A DNA stretch of 64,000 bases from the NCBI RefSeq assembly GCF_009931655.1, contig NZ_CP047984.1:1116001-1180000 (forward strand), written 5' to 3'. Origin of the DNA: Pontibacter russatus (lineage in GTDB: Bacteria > Bacteroidota > Bacteroidia > Cytophagales > Hymenobacteraceae). The position numbers were made by a program, and so were the translations under genes. The notes under the pieces are model-generated. The model saw nothing but the letters and a program-made list of their open reading frames with translations, was not told where the DNA came from and made no database searches. Shown here in pieces: positions 46,746-55,099 of the stretch (within the stretch, counting starts at the first letter, position 1; each line of letters begins with the position of its first letter).

Positions 46746-47189
46746 ATGGCCGATCGCTTCGTCACCATCGCCACTTTCAACGAGGTAACAGAGGCCTACA
46801 TCCTGAAAGGCCGCCTGGAGGCAGAGGGCATCCTTTGCTTTCTGGGCGATGAGCACATTGTGGGGGCACAGCCGTTTTATTCGGTGGCCGTGGGCGGCGT
46901 AAAGCTGAAGGTGACCGCCCAGGATGAGGAAGAGGCGCGCGCCATACTGGCCAGGATACAGGGCGGCACCTCGGAGTTCCTGTACACCGACGACCTGGAG
47001 CTGGCCCCGCCGCTGCAGGAGCACGTTCCCGCCCGGGTTTGTCCGGTCTGCGGCTCCGACAACGTCGGCGAGGAGAAATACAACAAAACGGTTTTCTCCC
47101 TCAGCTACCTCCTGCTGGGTTTCCCGGTGCCCTTCTTCAGCCGGAAATTTATCTGCTACAACTGCGGCAATCACTGGAAAGGGAAGTAA
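46746..47189 (+). CDS. DUF2007-like protein with C-terminal zinc ribbon
   Basis: 147 residues. The N-terminal half (VTIATFNEVTEAYILKGRLEAEGILCFLGDEHIV ... GGVKLKVTAQDEEEARAIL) is a DUF2007 'putative signal transducing protein' fold. The C-terminal part has CPVCGS and CYNCGN about 40 residues apart, a zinc ribbon interrupted by a hydrophobic stretch (FSLSYLLLGFPVPFF) that may touch the membrane. Function unknown. Confidence 0.8.
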   Translation: MADRFVTIATFNEVTEAYILKGRLEAEGILCFLGDEHIVGAQPFYSVAVGGVKLKVTAQDEEEARAILARIQGGTSEFLYTDDLELAPPLQEHVPARVCPVCGSDNVGEEKYNKTVFSLSYLLLGFPVPFFSRKFICYNCGNHWKGK

Positions 47190-47247
47190 GCAGGAAGAAT
47201 TGTCGAAATCTATTGGCTATATATGCCCGGGTGGCAGCGGCCATACC

Positions 47248-47505
47248 CTACTTTCCCGACAGGTCATTCACCAGTTGCACATAGGCCGTCCGGGCCTCTT
47301 CGCTGCTTTTCCCCTCCTGCCCCTTCCAGGCGTCCCATTTGGCGATGCTCTTAAAGTCGAAACCGCCGGGCCGGGGCGTGTTCACGTCGCCGTCGGTGGC
47401 CTGCTTGTAGAGGCCGTACAGTTGCAGCAGCACATCGTTGCTTGGCCGCGCTGCCAGGGCCTTTGATCTTTCCACCGCTTCTTCGAATTCTGCCTGTGTC
47501 GCCAT
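47248..47505 (-). CDS. acyl-CoA-binding protein
   Basis: 85-residue ACBP that binds long-chain acyl-CoA esters. FEEAVERSKAL, LLQLYGLYKQATDGDVNTPRPGGFDFKSIAKWDAWKGQEGKSSEEARTAYV carries the conserved YGLYKQAT and KWDAW...G motifs. Length fits exactly. Monocistronic, convergent with the DUF2007-like gene. Confidence 0.95.
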   Translation of the reverse strand: MATQAEFEEAVERSKALAARPSNDVLLQLYGLYKQATDGDVNTPRPGGFDFKSIAKWDAWKGQEGKSSEEARTAYVQLVNDLSGK

Positions 47506-47644
47506 ACGTTATATATACTTGTAGCGTGATGCGTCAAATTAAGAAATATCGGGCTGCTTGCAGCATATTTATCCCTTAATATTCGCTATTTTTAACGGCT
47601 CTGTTCTGACCTTTGCGCCTATATAAACCAGCACAACGATAAAT

Positions 47645-49852
47645 ATGAAAAACTTTATGACGAAAGCTGCTGCCCCGGCCCTGCTACTCTCCGCTTGCGT
47701 GGCCTTTATGCCCGGTTGCACCTCCAGCAACACCGGCAGTGGCAGCAGCGCCGCTACTGTCGCGGCTGATACGGCGGTAATAGCCGAGGCCCCTACCACG
47801 CAGCTGCCGCAACCGCCCGTTGCCAAAAAATTACCCAAGGAACTCACCACCCACGGCGAAACGCGCATCGACAACTATTACTGGATGAACCAGCGCGAGG
47901 ACCCGGAGGTGATCGCTTACCTGAACGCAGAGAACGCCTACACGCAGCAACGATTGGCCGGCACCGAGGAACTGCAGGAGAAGCTGTTCAACGAGATTGT
48001 GGGCCGCATCAAGCAGGACGATGCCACGGTGCCGTTCAAGGACGATGGCTACTGGTACTACGTGCGTTACGAGGAGGGCAAGGAGTACCCTATATACGCC
48101 CGCAAAAAAGGCACGCTGGAGGCGCCCGAGGAGGTGATGGTGAACGCGAACGAGCGTGCCGAGGGCCTTAGCTACTATGCCGCCGCCGGCATGGATGTGA
48201 GCCCCAATAACCAGTTGCTGGCCTTCGGCGAAGACACCGTGAGCCGCCGCAAATACAACATCCGCTTCAAAGACCTGAAGACAGGCAAGCTGCTGCCCGA
48301 CGCCATTCCCAACACCACCGGCAGCGCCGTGTGGGGCAACGACAACAAAACCGTGTTCTACACCATGAAGGACCCGGCGCTGCGCTCTTTCAAAATCTTC
48401 AAGCACACGCTGGGCACGCCTGCCGCCCAGGACAAGGAGGTATACCACGAGGCAGACGAGACCTTCAGCACCTATGTCTACAAAACCAAATCCGACGACT
48501 ATATCATCATCGGCAGCGGCAGCACGCTCTCGAACGAGTATCGTTTTCTGGACGCGGACAAGCCGAACGGCGTGTTTAAGGTGATACAGCCCCGCGAGCG
48601 CGGCCTGGAGTACAGCGTGGACCACTTCGGCGATAAGTTTTATATCGTCACGAACAAGGACGGTGCGACTAACTTCAAGCTGATGCAGACACCGGTAAGC
48701 AAGCCGGGCAAAGCCAACTGGAAGGAAGTGGTGCCGCACCGCGAGAACGTGCTGCTGGAGGGCATCGAGATTTTCAGGGATTACCTGGCCCTGCAGGAGC
48801 GCAAAGACGGCCTCTCCCAAATCAGGGTGAAGAAGTGGAACGACCCGAAAACGGATTATTATATAGACTTCGATGAGGAGGCTTACACCGCCTACATCAG
48901 CACCAATCCCGACTTCGACAGCAAAGAGTTGCGCTTTGAGTACAGCTCCCTCACCACACCAAGCTCAACCTACGATTATAACATGGAGACGAAGGAGCGC
49001 GAGCTGCTGAAGCGCCAGGAGGTGGTAGGCGATTTCGACCCGGAGAACTATGAGGCAAAGCGCATTTTCGCCACTGCCGACGACGGCACCAAAATCCCGG
49101 TGTCGCTGGTGTACCGCAAGGGGCTTGAGCTGAACGGGCAGAACCCGACGCTGCTATATGGCTACGGCTCATACGGCAACAGCATGAACCCCGGCTTCAG
49201 CTCGGTGCGCCTCAGCCTGCTGGACAGGGGCTTTGTGTATGCCATCGCCCATATACGCGGGGGCCAGGAAATGGGCCGCCAGTGGTACGAGAACGGCAAG
49301 CTGCTGAAGAAAAAGAACACTTTCACCGACTTTATTGACGTCGCGGAGTACCTGATTGAGCAGCGGTACACCAATCCCGACAAGCTGTTTGCCCAGGGCG
49401 GCAGCGCCGGTGGTTTGCTGATGGGCGCCGTGGTGAACATGCGCCCCGAGCTGTTCAAAGGCGTGCTGGCGGCCGTGCCGTTCGTGGATGTGGTGACGAC
49501 GATGCTCGACACCAGCATTCCACTGACGACAGGCGAGTTTGACGAGTGGGGCAACCCCGCCGAAAAGCAGTACTACGACTACATGCTGTCTTACTCACCC
49601 TATGACAACGTGGAAGCCAAGGCTTATCCGAACATGCTCGTCACCACCGGCCTCCACGATTCGCAGGTGCAGTACTGGGAACCCGCCAAATGGGTGGCCA
49701 AGCTCCGCGAGATGAAGACGGACGACAACATGCTGCTGCTGCACACCAACATGGAGGCCGGGCACGGCGGCGCCTCCGGCCGCTTCGAGCGCTACAAAGA
49801 GACAGCCCTGCAATACGCATTCCTCCTGAACCTGCTGGAGCAGAACCAGTAA
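47645..49852 (+). CDS. oligopeptidase B-like S9 peptidase, lipoprotein
   Basis: Prolyl-oligopeptidase-family serine peptidase (735 residues) that cleaves short peptides, typically after basic residues in OpdB. The N-terminus is a lipoprotein signal (LLLSACVAFMPGC), so it is membrane-anchored. A beta-propeller domain follows, beginning HGETRIDNYYWM. The catalytic domain has YGYGSYG, HIRGGQEMGRQWYE, nucleophile in GGSAGGLLMG, Asp in VTTGLHDSQVQYWEPAKW and His in MEAGHGGASGR. All triad residues are present. Ends before a clear terminator. Confidence 0.92.
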   Translation: MKNFMTKAAAPALLLSACVAFMPGCTSSNTGSGSSAATVAADTAVIAEAPTTQLPQPPVAKKLPKELTTHGETRIDNYYWMNQREDPEVIAYLNAENAYTQQRLAGTEELQEKLFNEIVGRIKQDDATVPFKDDGYWYYVRYEEGKEYPIYARKKGTLEAPEEVMVNANERAEGLSYYAAAGMDVSPNNQLLAFGEDTVSRRKYNIRFKDLKTGKLLPDAIPNTTGSAVWGNDNKTVFYTMKDPALRSFKIFKHTLGTPAAQDKEVYHEADETFSTYVYKTKSDDYIIIGSGSTLSNEYRFLDADKPNGVFKVIQPRERGLEYSVDHFGDKFYIVTNKDGATNFKLMQTPVSKPGKANWKEVVPHRENVLLEGIEIFRDYLALQERKDGLSQIRVKKWNDPKTDYYIDFDEEAYTAYISTNPDFDSKELRFEYSSLTTPSSTYDYNMETKERELLKRQEVVGDFDPENYEAKRIFATADDGTKIPVSLVYRKGLELNGQNPTLLYGYGSYGNSMNPGFSSVRLSLLDRGFVYAIAHIRGGQEMGRQWYENGKLLKKKNTFTDFIDVAEYLIEQRYTNPDKLFAQGGSAGGLLMGAVVNMRPELFKGVLAAVPFVDVVTTMLDTSIPLTTGEFDEWGNPAEKQYYDYMLSYSPYDNVEAKAYPNMLVTTGLHDSQVQYWEPAKWVAKLREMKTDDNMLLLHTNMEAGHGGASGRFERYKETALQYAFLLNLLEQNQ

Positions 49853-49893
49853 GTTGGATTGCTGGTTGCTGATTGTTAATTGTTTTTACTTTT

Positions 49894-49931
49894 AAAAGAA
49901 GAAGCGGGCCTTACAGCCCGCTTCTTCTTTT
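49894..49931 (+). terminator. terminator after oligopeptidase gene
   Basis: Perfect 16-bp stem (arm AAAAGAAGAAGCGGGC), 6-nt loop, then a T run. Confidence 0.88.
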
Positions 49932-50020
49932 TTGTGATGTCTGGCGCTCAAGTATCCGGCTTCAGAGTCAGCCTGTAAGTAAACCTATTTTAAAACGTTC
50001 ACATACAACAGGTGTATCTG

Positions 50021-50651
50021 AGAGGCTGTTGTAAAACCTACTAAAGCCTTTTAATAAGTATTGTAATCATGGCAATATAGCTCATGCTTTGGTAGTTCAC
50101 TCTGTTTTTCTCATAGTCCTTACCAGGCACCTGGCATGTAGCATCCAGGCGAGGGTTCTCTCCACCACCCACCTTCGCGGCAGCACTTTGAAGCCTTTCG
50201 CACCGTCTGTGCGCAGCACCACCTGCCAGCACCAGCCTATGCTGTGCAGCCTGATTTGACGCGCGCCTTCTCGCCCAGAAAAGCATTGATCGCCTCCCAA
50301 CTGCCGTCCTTGCTCCACTGGCTGAAGTAGCCATAGACCGTTTGCCAGCGGGGAAAGTCATGCGGCAAGCTGCGCCAGCTGCAGCCGTTTTCACCATATA
50401 GAATATAGCGTTCAATGCTTCTGTTAAATCCGCAGGGGGGCCGGCCGCCCCGCTTGCTGGGGGTTTTTACAACTGGGAGGGCCTGTTTGAATCTCTCCCA
50501 GCCCTTCTTACTCATGTCGCTTGGATATCTGCCCCCTTTTTCTTTCTTTTAGTTGGTGATCACCTAGGTTTTGAATAGTTGGTCGTTCAACTTTCCTAAC
50601 CAAAGTGAGAACTTTATTTATTCACCCCATTTAGGTTCTGAAACAGTTTCT
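50021..50651 (-). mobile_element. decayed IS5-family element
   Basis: About 630 bp bounded by imperfect inverted repeats: AGAGGCTGTTGTAAAACCT at 50021-50039 against AGGTTCTGAAACAGTTTCT at 50633-50651 (roughly 13 of 19 match as complements). It contains fragments of a transposase only. Intact elements of this group are usually ~850 bp or more, so an internal deletion is likely. No target duplication could be fixed. Confidence 0.7.
50041..50515 (-). pseudogene. IS5-type transposase remnant
   Basis: The start (MSKKGWERFKQALP, then [39 protein letters not shown]) is the N-terminal part of IS5/IS427-group transposases. The reading then changes frame: [19 protein letters not shown] and a third-frame [17 protein letters not shown] correspond to the C-terminal end of the same protein. 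The middle, which would hold the first catalytic Asp residues, is missing. At least two frame changes and a deletion make it non-functional. Confidence 0.8.
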
Positions 50652-50679
50652 TAGAAAAAATCTATTAAGTTGGAGGCTT

Positions 50680-51399
50680 ATGAAAACCCTACCTATCAAC
50701 TGGCTTACAGAGGGGCTCATCGATTTTGAGTACAAAAAGTACATGCTGCTGGCCTACCTCAAAGCCGCCAAAACCGAGTTCGGCCAGCGCCGCCTCTACC
50801 CCGTCTTGTCGGACCTGATCATGCACTACCGCCACCTGCTGCAGGTGAAGGAGCACAAGCAACTGGTCTACGAGACGTTCCCCAAGCGCATCAGCCGCGC
50901 CGATTTCGAAAAGCTGGAGCTGGTGTACCAGAAGATTGTGGAAGACGACGAAACGATGCAGCAGATCGAGGAGATTATCGCGTACGCCGCGCCGCGCTTC
51001 AACCAGACGGTGGCGTCTGGGCAGGAACTGTATGATTTTGTGGAGCGCCACCTCGAAATCAGCCCCGTCGGCATCACGCCCATGTACCACGACGAAGGCT
51101 ATCTGTTCCTGGATGCTTTCCCGGGCAAGGAAACGCATGTTTATATATACCGCATGACCGTTTTTGAGAACGCGTACGAAAAGTACAGGGGCATAAACAC
51201 ACAGCTGCTGCAGACAGTGCGCCGCGGGCTGGCCCAGACGCACGAAAACCTGAAGGGGCAGCTGCTGCGCGAACGGCAGGCGCTGCCAAACCCCGCCACC
51301 TTTGCCGTGGTGTCTCGGATACCGGTGCCCCTGGAGCACTCGCTGCTGCCCATCGCCAAGCGTTCGCTGGTGAAGTACGTGGCCCGGCTGTCCGCCTGA
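50680..51399 (+). CDS. conserved hypothetical protein
   Basis: 239 residues, soluble, no signal peptide (MKTLPINWLTEGLIDFEYKKYMLLAYLKAAKTEF). Helical N-terminal half, with FEKLELVYQKIVEDDETMQQIEEII; the second half includes GITPMYHDEGYLFLDAFPGKETHVYIYRM. I recall similar Bacteroidota proteins without known function. Its start lies only about 30 nt from the end of the IS remnant, so the original promoter may be displaced. Confidence 0.7.
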   Translation: MKTLPINWLTEGLIDFEYKKYMLLAYLKAAKTEFGQRRLYPVLSDLIMHYRHLLQVKEHKQLVYETFPKRISRADFEKLELVYQKIVEDDETMQQIEEIIAYAAPRFNQTVASGQELYDFVERHLEISPVGITPMYHDEGYLFLDAFPGKETHVYIYRMTVFENAYEKYRGINTQLLQTVRRGLAQTHENLKGQLLRERQALPNPATFAVVSRIPVPLEHSLLPIAKRSLVKYVARLSA

Positions 51400-51490
51400 C
51401 GGCTGCCAAAGCCGGGGCGGCGCCTTCGGTTTTGCTGCCCCGGTTAATTTATTTTCGCTTACATAGTAGGCAGTTGAACAAAAAAAGCCT

Positions 51491-51498
51491 TAAATTTG
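51491..51498 (+). promoter_or_regulatory. -7 element of cysH operon
   Basis: TAAATTTG matches TAnnTTTG exactly and lies about 45 nt before the riboswitch. A TTG at 51474-51476 is closer than the usual -33 spacing, so the upstream box is doubtful. Confidence 0.6.
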
Positions 51499-51542
51499 TA
51501 CTTCAATTACGAATTGACTAATAATTGACCTGAGCGTCAGTA

Positions 51543-51647
51543 AAATTTATATAGAAGAGGCGAGAGAATAGGCTCCAAGACCCTCTGGCAACCACCCGTT
51601 TGGGAAGGTGCCAAGTCCTATCCCGCGGGGCGGGAGCATATAAATTT
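51543..51647 (+). promoter_or_regulatory. SAM-I (S-box) riboswitch upstream of cysH-cysD-cysN
   Basis: P1 arms AAATTTATAT (51543-51552) and ATATAAATTT (51638-51647) enclose a core with the SAM-I signature CTGGCAACC, a P3 stem CCC/GGG, GGTGCCAA.TCC and a P4 stem TCCCGC/GCGGGA. The kink-turn side of P2 reads GAGGCGAGAG. In SAM-I RNAs, SAM binding stabilises P1. The P1 3' arm ends 8 nt before the ATG of a Cys-rich leader ORF, and no T-rich terminator is visible, so control is likely at translation of that leader. Confidence 0.88.
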
Positions 51648-51655
51648 AAGATATA

Positions 51656-51784
51656 ATGCAAACTACAGCTTACACATCGCCTTTTGTTTCCGGTAGCCAC
51701 CTTGCTGCCACCCTTCCTGCCTCGGCATATTTCCGCAACACCCCTGCTTTTTACTGTTGTTGCTGCTGTATGCAGTGCTGCTAA
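51656..51784 (+). CDS. Cys-run leader peptide of cysH operon
   Basis: 42-codon ORF beginning MQTTAYTSPF, containing HLAATLP at 15-21 and ending with five consecutive Cys codons (34-38), Met, Gln and two more Cys before TAA. Seven of the last nine residues are Cys. Nothing suggests a stable protein. The layout is that of an attenuation leader whose translation slows when charged tRNA-Cys is scarce. Its pattern matches the leader upstream of sulfite reductase at residues 7, 9, 10 and 15 and in LAA[TS]LP. The 202 nt between its stop and cysH contain GCAAC segments able to pair with the Cys codons. Confidence 0.8.
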   Translation: MQTTAYTSPFVSGSHLAATLPASAYFRNTPAFYCCCCCMQCC

Positions 51785-51986
51785 CTTGCCGGATCTGTTG
51801 CCTCAGATGCAACCCCTCAGTACTTTTGCGCCGCAAGGTGTTCCTTTTTCCCATGCTGTTTCGGTTATTCATCAGGCAACGCCGCCCTTTGGCTTAATTT
51901 GCACGGGCGAGCAACGGAACTGGTTATACCACAGGGATATAGGCAAGGCATATATACGAACACCCACTAAGATTTAATATTTCAAC

Positions 51987-52706
51987 ATGAGTCAGATATC
52001 AGCTTTAGAAACCAAGATGCCGGCCCTGCTCGGCCTGCTGGAGGGCAAAAGCATAGAAGAGAGCCTCGCCATACTGGCCGCCCAGTTTCCGGGGCAGATC
52101 GCTTTCTCCTCCAGCCTCGGCATCGAGGATCAGCTCATCACGCATTATATATTCGAGAACAACCTGCCGATCCGCGTTTTCTCACTGGACACCGGCCGCC
52201 TCTTCAACGAAACCTACAACCTGCTGCACAAAACCAACGAGCACTACGGCAAAAAGATAGAGGTCTTTTTCCCGCAGCACGAGGCCGTGGAGCAGATGGT
52301 GACAGAGAAAGGCACGCTCAGCTTTTACGCTTCGGTGGAGAACCGCAAGCAGTGCTGCTATATCCGGAAGGTGGAGCCGCTGAAGCGCGCGCTGCAGGGT
52401 GTGCAACTCTGGATTACCGGCATCAGGGCCGAGCAGTCCGACGCCCGCCACGACCTGCAGCTGCTGGAGTGGGACCCGGGTTTCCAGATGATCAAGTACA
52501 ACCCGCTCCTGACCTGGTCTTTCGACGCCGTGCGTGAGGCCGTGCGCCAGCTCCATATCCCCTACAACCCGCTGCACGACAAAGGCTTTGTGAGCATCGG
52601 CTGCGCCCCCTGCACCCGCGCCATCGCCGAGGGTGAGGACTTCCGGGCAGGACGCTGGTGGTGGGAGAGCGACTCCAAGAAAGAGTGCGGGCTGCACGCA
52701 CGTTAA
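51987..52706 (+). CDS. cysH: adenylylsulfate (APS/PAPS) reductase
   Basis: Reduces activated sulfate to sulfite using thioredoxin. 239 residues, with the phosphosulfate-binding region IAFSSSLGIEDQLITHYIF, FSLDTGRLFNETY, the CC pair in QCCYIRKVEPLKRAL and CAPCTRAIAEGEDFRAGRWWWES. The CC...CxxC set is that of [4Fe-4S] APS reductases, and the C-terminal KKECGLH gives the catalytic Cys. First structural gene behind the SAM-I/Cys leader. APS is the likely substrate, as no cysC kinase is seen here. Confidence 0.95.
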   Translation: MSQISALETKMPALLGLLEGKSIEESLAILAAQFPGQIAFSSSLGIEDQLITHYIFENNLPIRVFSLDTGRLFNETYNLLHKTNEHYGKKIEVFFPQHEAVEQMVTEKGTLSFYASVENRKQCCYIRKVEPLKRALQGVQLWITGIRAEQSDARHDLQLLEWDPGFQMIKYNPLLTWSFDAVREAVRQLHIPYNPLHDKGFVSIGCAPCTRAIAEGEDFRAGRWWWESDSKKECGLHAR

Positions 52707-52727
52707 TTAAAAGGCTAAATGGTTTGA

Positions 52728-52777
52728 TTGTTAAATGGTTGGAAGCATATACCTGAATTTTCAACAATTTAACAATA
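52728..52777. repeat. intercistronic hairpin between cysH and cysD
   Basis: Arms ATTGTTAAATGGTTG and CAACAATTTAACAAT (15 bp, one mismatch). Could modulate relative expression or mRNA stability. A similar AT-rich hairpin lies beside sulfite reductase. Confidence 0.5.
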
Positions 52778-52798
52778 CAGCAATTGAACAATTAAAAT

Positions 52799-53707
52799 AT
52801 GACGAAGAGATATTTAGATTACCTCGACCAGCTGGAGGCGGAAGCCATCCATATCATGCGCGAGGTAGCGGGCCAGTTCCAGAAACCGGCTCTCCTGTTT
52901 TCAGGCGGCAAAGACTCCATCACGCTGGTGCGTCTGGCCGAGAAGGCTTTCCGGCCGGGCAAGTTCCCGTTCCCGCTGGTACACATCGACACGGGCCACA
53001 ACTTCCCGGAGGCCATCCGGTACCGCGACGAGCTGGCGGAGAGGCTGGGCGAGAAACTGATTGTGCGCCACGTAGAGGACACCATCAAAAAGCAGAACCT
53101 CACGGAGCCGGTGGGCCGCTATGCCAGCCGCAACGGCCTGCAGACCTATACCCTGCTGGAGACCATCGAGGAATTCGGGTTTGACGCCTGTATCGGCGGG
53201 GCCCGCCGCGACGAGGAGAAGGCCCGCGCCAAGGAGCGCATCTTCTCGGTACGCGACGAGTTCGGCCAGTGGGACCCGAAGCGCCAGCGCCCCGAGCTCT
53301 GGAACATCTACAACGGCCGTATCAGCCTGGGTGAGAACGTGCGCGCCTTCCCGATCAGCAACTGGACGGAGTTGGACGTGTGGAACTACATCAAGCGTGA
53401 GGAAATCACCCTGCCCAACATCTACTTCACGCATGAGCGCGATTGCCTGATCCGCGACGGCAAGCTGATGGCCTGGTCGGACTTTATTTACCGCGAGCCG
53501 GAAGACGAGGTGGTGAAGCGCCAGGTGCGTTTCCGCACTGTAGGGGATATGACCTGTACTGCCGCCGTGGAGTCCATCGCCTTCGACATCGACTCGGTGA
53601 TCGCTGAAATCATAGAATCAAAAATAAGCGAGCGCGGCGCTACCCGCATTGACGACAAACTGTCGGAAACCGCCATGGAGGACCGAAAAAAAGGAGGATA
53701 CTTTTAA
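52799..53707 (+). CDS. cysD: sulfate adenylyltransferase subunit 2
   Basis: ATP sulfurylase catalytic subunit, forming APS from sulfate and ATP with CysN. 302 residues; the PP-loop LLFSGGKDSITLVRLAEKAF lies near residue 38, with HIDTGHNFPE, GGARRDEEKARAKERIFS and NWTELDVWNYI further on. Ends KKGGYF, as usual for CysD. Its stop is separated from the cysN start by one nucleotide. Confidence 0.97.
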   Translation: MTKRYLDYLDQLEAEAIHIMREVAGQFQKPALLFSGGKDSITLVRLAEKAFRPGKFPFPLVHIDTGHNFPEAIRYRDELAERLGEKLIVRHVEDTIKKQNLTEPVGRYASRNGLQTYTLLETIEEFGFDACIGGARRDEEKARAKERIFSVRDEFGQWDPKRQRPELWNIYNGRISLGENVRAFPISNWTELDVWNYIKREEITLPNIYFTHERDCLIRDGKLMAWSDFIYREPEDEVVKRQVRFRTVGDMTCTAAVESIAFDIDSVIAEIIESKISERGATRIDDKLSETAMEDRKKGGYF

Positions 53708-53708
53708 G

Positions 53709-54986
53709 ATGGATATATTACGATTTATTACCGCAGGCAGCGTGGACGACGGAAAAAGCACCCTCATCGGCCGCTTGCTGTACGACACCAAGCAGATATA
53801 CATAGACCAACTGGAGGCAATTGAAAGCTCCGGCAGGGTAAACGAGGACGGCGAGGTAGACCTGTCGCTGCTGACGGACGGCCTGAAGGCGGAGCGTGAG
53901 CAGGGCATCACTATCGACGTGGCCTACAAGTATTTCAACACGCCGCGCCGCAAGTTTATCATCGCCGATGCGCCGGGCCATATCCAGTATACCCGCAACA
54001 TGGTGACGGGTGCCTCTAACTCCAACCTGGCCATTATACTGGTAGACGCGCGCCATGGCGTGCAGGAGCAGACGCGCCGCCACTCCATCATCTCTTCTTT
54101 GCTGGGCATTCCGCACCTGGTTATCTGCATCAACAAAATGGACCTGGTTGGTTTTGATGAAAACGTATATAACCAGATTGTAGAGGACTACCGGAAGTTC
54201 TCCAAGAAGCTGACATCCAAAGACATCACGTTTATTCCGGTGAGCGCCCTGAAAGGCGACAACATCGTGGACCGATCCGCGGCCATGCCGTGGTACAACG
54301 GCCCGAGCCTGTTGGAGCATCTGGAGCAGGTGCCTGTGTCGCAGGACTTTAACCTGGACGATTCCCGTTTCCCGGTGCAGTACGTGATACGCCCGCACAC
54401 ACACGAGCACCACGACTACCGGGGCTATGCCGGCAAGGTAATCAGCGGCATCTACCGCAAAGGCGATAAGGTGATCGTGCTGCCATCGGGCCAGACATCT
54501 ACTGTCAAGTCGGTGGAACTGGGCGGCAAGGTGTTAGAGGAAGCATTTGCGCCGCAGTCGGTGGTGCTGCAACTGGAGGATGACGTGGACATCAGCCGCG
54601 GCGACGTGATTGTGAAGCAGGAAGAGGAACTGGACGTGACGAAGGAGTTTGAGGCGCTGGTTTGCTGGATGGACGCAAAGGCGCTGAAGCCGGGCGCTAA
54701 GCTGCTGCTTCGCCACAACGCCACCGAAACGCGCGCCGTTATCCGGCAGATACAGTACAAGGTGGATGTAAACACCCTTGACCGCATCGAGGACGTGGAC
54801 CAGGTGCAGTTAAATGACGTTTGCCGTGTGCAGGTGCGCACCGCCACACCCCTGCTGGTGGACCCGTACCTGAAGAACCGCTCCAACGGCGGCTTTATCC
54901 TGGTAGATGAAACTTCCTACACCACGGTGGGGGCTGGCATGGTAGCTACGGTGTCGCATGAGAGTGAGCTCAATTACATGATTTAA
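53709..54986 (+). CDS. cysN: sulfate adenylyltransferase subunit 1 (GTPase)
   Basis: Elongation-factor-like GTPase whose GTP hydrolysis drives APS formation by CysD. G1 is GSVDDGKSTLIGRLL, G3 DAPGHIQY and G4 NKMDL. 425 residues from the start at 53709 (MDILRFITAG); an open frame from 53649 overlaps cysD and is not used. No fused CysC kinase domain at the C-terminus, so PAPS synthesis is not encoded here, consistent with an APS-type CysH. Confidence 0.96.
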   Translation: MDILRFITAGSVDDGKSTLIGRLLYDTKQIYIDQLEAIESSGRVNEDGEVDLSLLTDGLKAEREQGITIDVAYKYFNTPRRKFIIADAPGHIQYTRNMVTGASNSNLAIILVDARHGVQEQTRRHSIISSLLGIPHLVICINKMDLVGFDENVYNQIVEDYRKFSKKLTSKDITFIPVSALKGDNIVDRSAAMPWYNGPSLLEHLEQVPVSQDFNLDDSRFPVQYVIRPHTHEHHDYRGYAGKVISGIYRKGDKVIVLPSGQTSTVKSVELGGKVLEEAFAPQSVVLQLEDDVDISRGDVIVKQEEELDVTKEFEALVCWMDAKALKPGAKLLLRHNATETRAVIRQIQYKVDVNTLDRIEDVDQVQLNDVCRVQVRTATPLLVDPYLKNRSNGGFILVDETSYTTVGAGMVATVSHESELNYMI

Positions 54987-55016
54987 AGCATAGACACTGA
55001 GAGGTCTTAGACCAAC

Positions 55017-55070
55017 CATATATAAAAGAGGCCGCTGCGGGTAATCCTGCAGCGGCCTCTTTTATATATG
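55017..55070. terminator. bidirectional terminator
   Basis: Perfect 22-bp stem (outer arms CATATATAAAAGAGG and its complement), 10-nt loop, between convergent cysN and OsmC genes. Confidence 0.85.
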
Positions 55071-55099
55071 CCTGAATAGATTTATATATAGCTGGCTCC

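Noticed and set aside
51684..51977. 97-codon frame overlapping the cysH leader and ending just before cysH
   Set aside because: Different frame from the Cys leader, no domain, and its N-terminal half only reads the leader out of frame. A coupled second leader starting at 51807 is possible but unsupported.
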